Shown one piece after another: positions 5,144 through 6,684 of a stretch of 6,684 bases of DNA. A model generated the notes under the pieces. That model was not told where the DNA came from. It saw nothing but the letters and a program-made list of their open reading frames with translations, and searched no databases. Position 1 is the first letter of the stretch; the number at the start of each line of letters is the position of its first letter. This stretch comes from Candidatus Poribacteria bacterium (GTDB lineage: Bacteria; Poribacteria; WGA-4E; WGA-3G), in NCBI GenBank assembly GCA_009835515.1, contig VXXH01000219.1, positions 1 through 6,684 of the forward strand, given 5' to 3'. The position numbers were made by a program, and so were the translations under genes.

Positions 5144-6684
5144 TTAATTGACGGGAAGTGACATGACAAATGCTGTGCCGACTTCAAGATTAGAATCAAC
5201 TTCAATGCCGCCTTGGTGCTCGGCAAGAATTTTTTGGCTAATATAAAGTCCAAGCCCTGTTCCCTTCTGTTTGGTGGTATAAAACGGATCGAAGAGCATT
5301 GGAATATCTTCGGATGGAATTCCCGGACCGTCATCTTGAACCCGTACATGGATGACTTCCTTTGCCGGTAGGTATTCTGTCTGAATAGCCAATGTCCCTT
5401 CTGTATTCATTGCTTCAATGGCATTGTAGAATAGATTGAGAAGCACTTGCGTTATGCCGTCTTCGTTTATATTCACTTGCGGACAGTCACTGTCGTATTG
5501 TGTGGCGACTGTGATAGCATGGTGCTCGAGTTCAGGACGGCAGATCGTGAGGCTCTCCTCAAGCAGTTGATGGATGTCGGTACGTTTCGCGACCTGCATC
5601 GCCGGTTTGCTGAAAGCGAGTAACTGTTCAATAAACCGGTTGAGCCTATCCACCTCTTTGATAATGATCGCGGTGTATTCCTGAATCTCATCTTGAGAGA
5701 GTTGTACGTCGTCGGGATGGGTGCCAGTTTGTGAATCTCCTTCTGTCTCAGTGTGTTGGAGGAGCTGGGTGCCGAGTCGGATACTGCCCAACGGGTTTCG
5801 CACTTCGTGTGCGATCGTTCGGACTAACCTTCCGAGTGTTGCCATCCGTTCTGATTCAACGAGCGCGTCGATCGTTTGCTGAATTTTGACGCGTTGCGCA
5901 ATAGTTGAAGCAATAATTGTCAATAACCGCCGGTCATCTTCTGCTGAAAATTCATCCGAAGCCTTGTCAATTGTCAATGTACCGATAACGTGCTCTTCGA
6001 CAATAATTGGGATACACCAGAAAGCGATTACATCTTTAGATTCGACGCGTTCTGGCTCAAAGAATTTAATATAACTCAGCGGACTCCGGGTTTGTGGTAC
6101 ACCGATCGCTTTACCTGATGTCAGCACCTGTTTCTGGATGTCTTCCATTTGGTTGTCGGTGCCGCGTTTCATTTCAGCCGGGGTGAGTCCTAAGACAGTT
6201 TCTACCGAAGTGACGACCTTTCCGTTTTCATAGAGATGCAAAGCACCGCGATATATCCCGAGACGTTTGGACAAAATCTCGATGATGCGCTGAAAGAGTC
6301 CCTGCAGCTCAAGGTTCGCGTTCGCCGCTTGACTCACCTCAAAAAGTGTAGAGATGTCTCTTATCTGTTTTTCTAAATTCGCGTTGACGCTATGTATCTC
6401 CGCCATCTCTTCGACACGGCTACGGCGCTGGGTTTGGAATTGACGGATGATACGGATAACACCAAACACAAGGAACGGATAGAGCAGCGCAATGATGATG
6501 CTCCCTGTCTGAGTCGGGTAGCGGAAGACATAGACCCAATTCGCAACGGCTGTGAGACCGAACAGAATGTTTTGTTCGCGGGGTCGAGCATAGATTACTG
6601 CGAGAATCATCACGCCGTAGTAGCAGTGGCTCGCCGCGGGGTAGTATGCCTGCATCTGAAATAGATGTGTACTAATATTGATAG
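5144..6684 (-). CDS. Membrane-attached GAF sensor histidine kinase (5'-partial)
   Basis: The frame is open through the window edge; residues before the first in-window Met (codon at 6655-6653) read INISTHLFQ, so the N-terminus is missing. Counting from that Met: hydrophobic segments at about 13-47 and 52-70 (SIIIALLYPFLVFGVIRII) indicate at least two membrane passes. A charged, coiled-coil-like linker (71-100), a GAF domain (about 100-258) and a HisKA dimerisation domain follow, with phosphoacceptor His283 in RTIAHEVRNPLGSI. The HATPase domain has N box NLFYNAIEAM (Asn411), G1 box DDGPGIP (441-447), F box FDPFYTTK (455-462) and G2 box GTGLGL (465-470), ending at a canonical position. All residues for ATP binding and autophosphorylation are present. 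The HisKA helical pair carries a polar stretch of about 20 residues (HTETEGDSQTGTHPDD...). The GAF ligand cannot be deduced. It probably phosphorylates Asp53 of the regulator encoded next downstream, 285 bp away across repeat module B. Confidence 0.93.
   Translation of the reverse strand, partial: INISTHLFQMQAYYPAASHCYYGVMILAVIYARPREQNILFGLTAVANWVYVFRYPTQTGSIIIALLYPFLVFGVIRIIRQFQTQRRSRVEEMAEIHSVNANLEKQIRDISTLFEVSQAANANLELQGLFQRIIEILSKRLGIYRGALHLYENGKVVTSVETVLGLTPAEMKRGTDNQMEDIQKQVLTSGKAIGVPQTRSPLSYIKFFEPERVESKDVIAFWCIPIIVEEHVIGTLTIDKASDEFSAEDDRRLLTIIASTIAQRVKIQQTIDALVESERMATLGRLVRTIAHEVRNPLGSIRLGTQLLQHTETEGDSQTGTHPDDVQLSQDEIQEYTAIIIKEVDRLNRFIEQLLAFSKPAMQVAKRTDIHQLLEESLTICRPELEHHAITVATQYDSDCPQVNINEDGITQVLLNLFYNAIEAMNTEGTLAIQTEYLPAKEVIHVRVQDDGPGIPSEDIPMLFDPFYTTKQKGTGLGLYISQKILAEHQGGIEVDSNLEVGTAFVMSLPVN

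Overview
The window comes from a bacterium of moderate GC content. It carries secreted or lipid-anchored extracellular proteins, an NtrC-type two-component pair, two EutN/CcmL-type bacterial microcompartment (BMC) vertex genes, and repeat-rich intergenic spacers. A FlgD-like C-terminal domain on a fibronectin-III protein, together with duplicated BMC-P genes beside sensor and regulator genes, suggests an uncultured lineage of the Poribacteria/Planctomycetes/FCB kind. I favour a Poribacteria-like organism, but this is inference from style; no taxonomic marker gene is present.

Layout: (1) 1-1401, plus strand, is the 3' part of a gene for an exported FN3 protein with a FlgD-like C-terminal Ig domain; its start lies before the window. 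(2) 1402-2094 holds no intact gene. I see nothing recognisable in 1402-1510. From about 1511 to 1936 there is a decayed, internally deleted IS200/IS605-type element: two hairpins with the same TTTA loop, a promoter-like site, a probable C-terminal remnant of TnpB, and a right end that closes on the TCAA tetranucleotide. A strong GC-rich hairpin at 2041-2065 follows. (3) 3286 down to 2095, minus strand, is a tight three-gene unit: BMC-P vertex protein, a 2-nt gap, a second BMC-P vertex protein, a 4-nt ATGA overlap, then a lipoprotein with a discoidin-like fold. (4) 4858-3440, minus strand, is a sigma-54-dependent response regulator of the NtrC family. (5) 6684-5144, minus strand, is a membrane-attached GAF histidine kinase whose N-terminus runs off the window. 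The spacers at 3287-3439 and 4859-5143 contain related repeat modules built from degenerate 7-bp units plus an AAGAGG...CCTCTT fold.

How the genes may work together: the kinase and regulator look like a cognate pair placed immediately upstream of the BMC-P genes on the same strand. The simplest reading is that the pair senses a nutrient-related signal and drives sigma-54 transcription, possibly of a microcompartment locus. The window contains no BMC-H shell gene and no enzyme, so the cargo cannot be stated. Translational coupling of a lipoprotein to a BMC vertex gene is the most unusual arrangement here.
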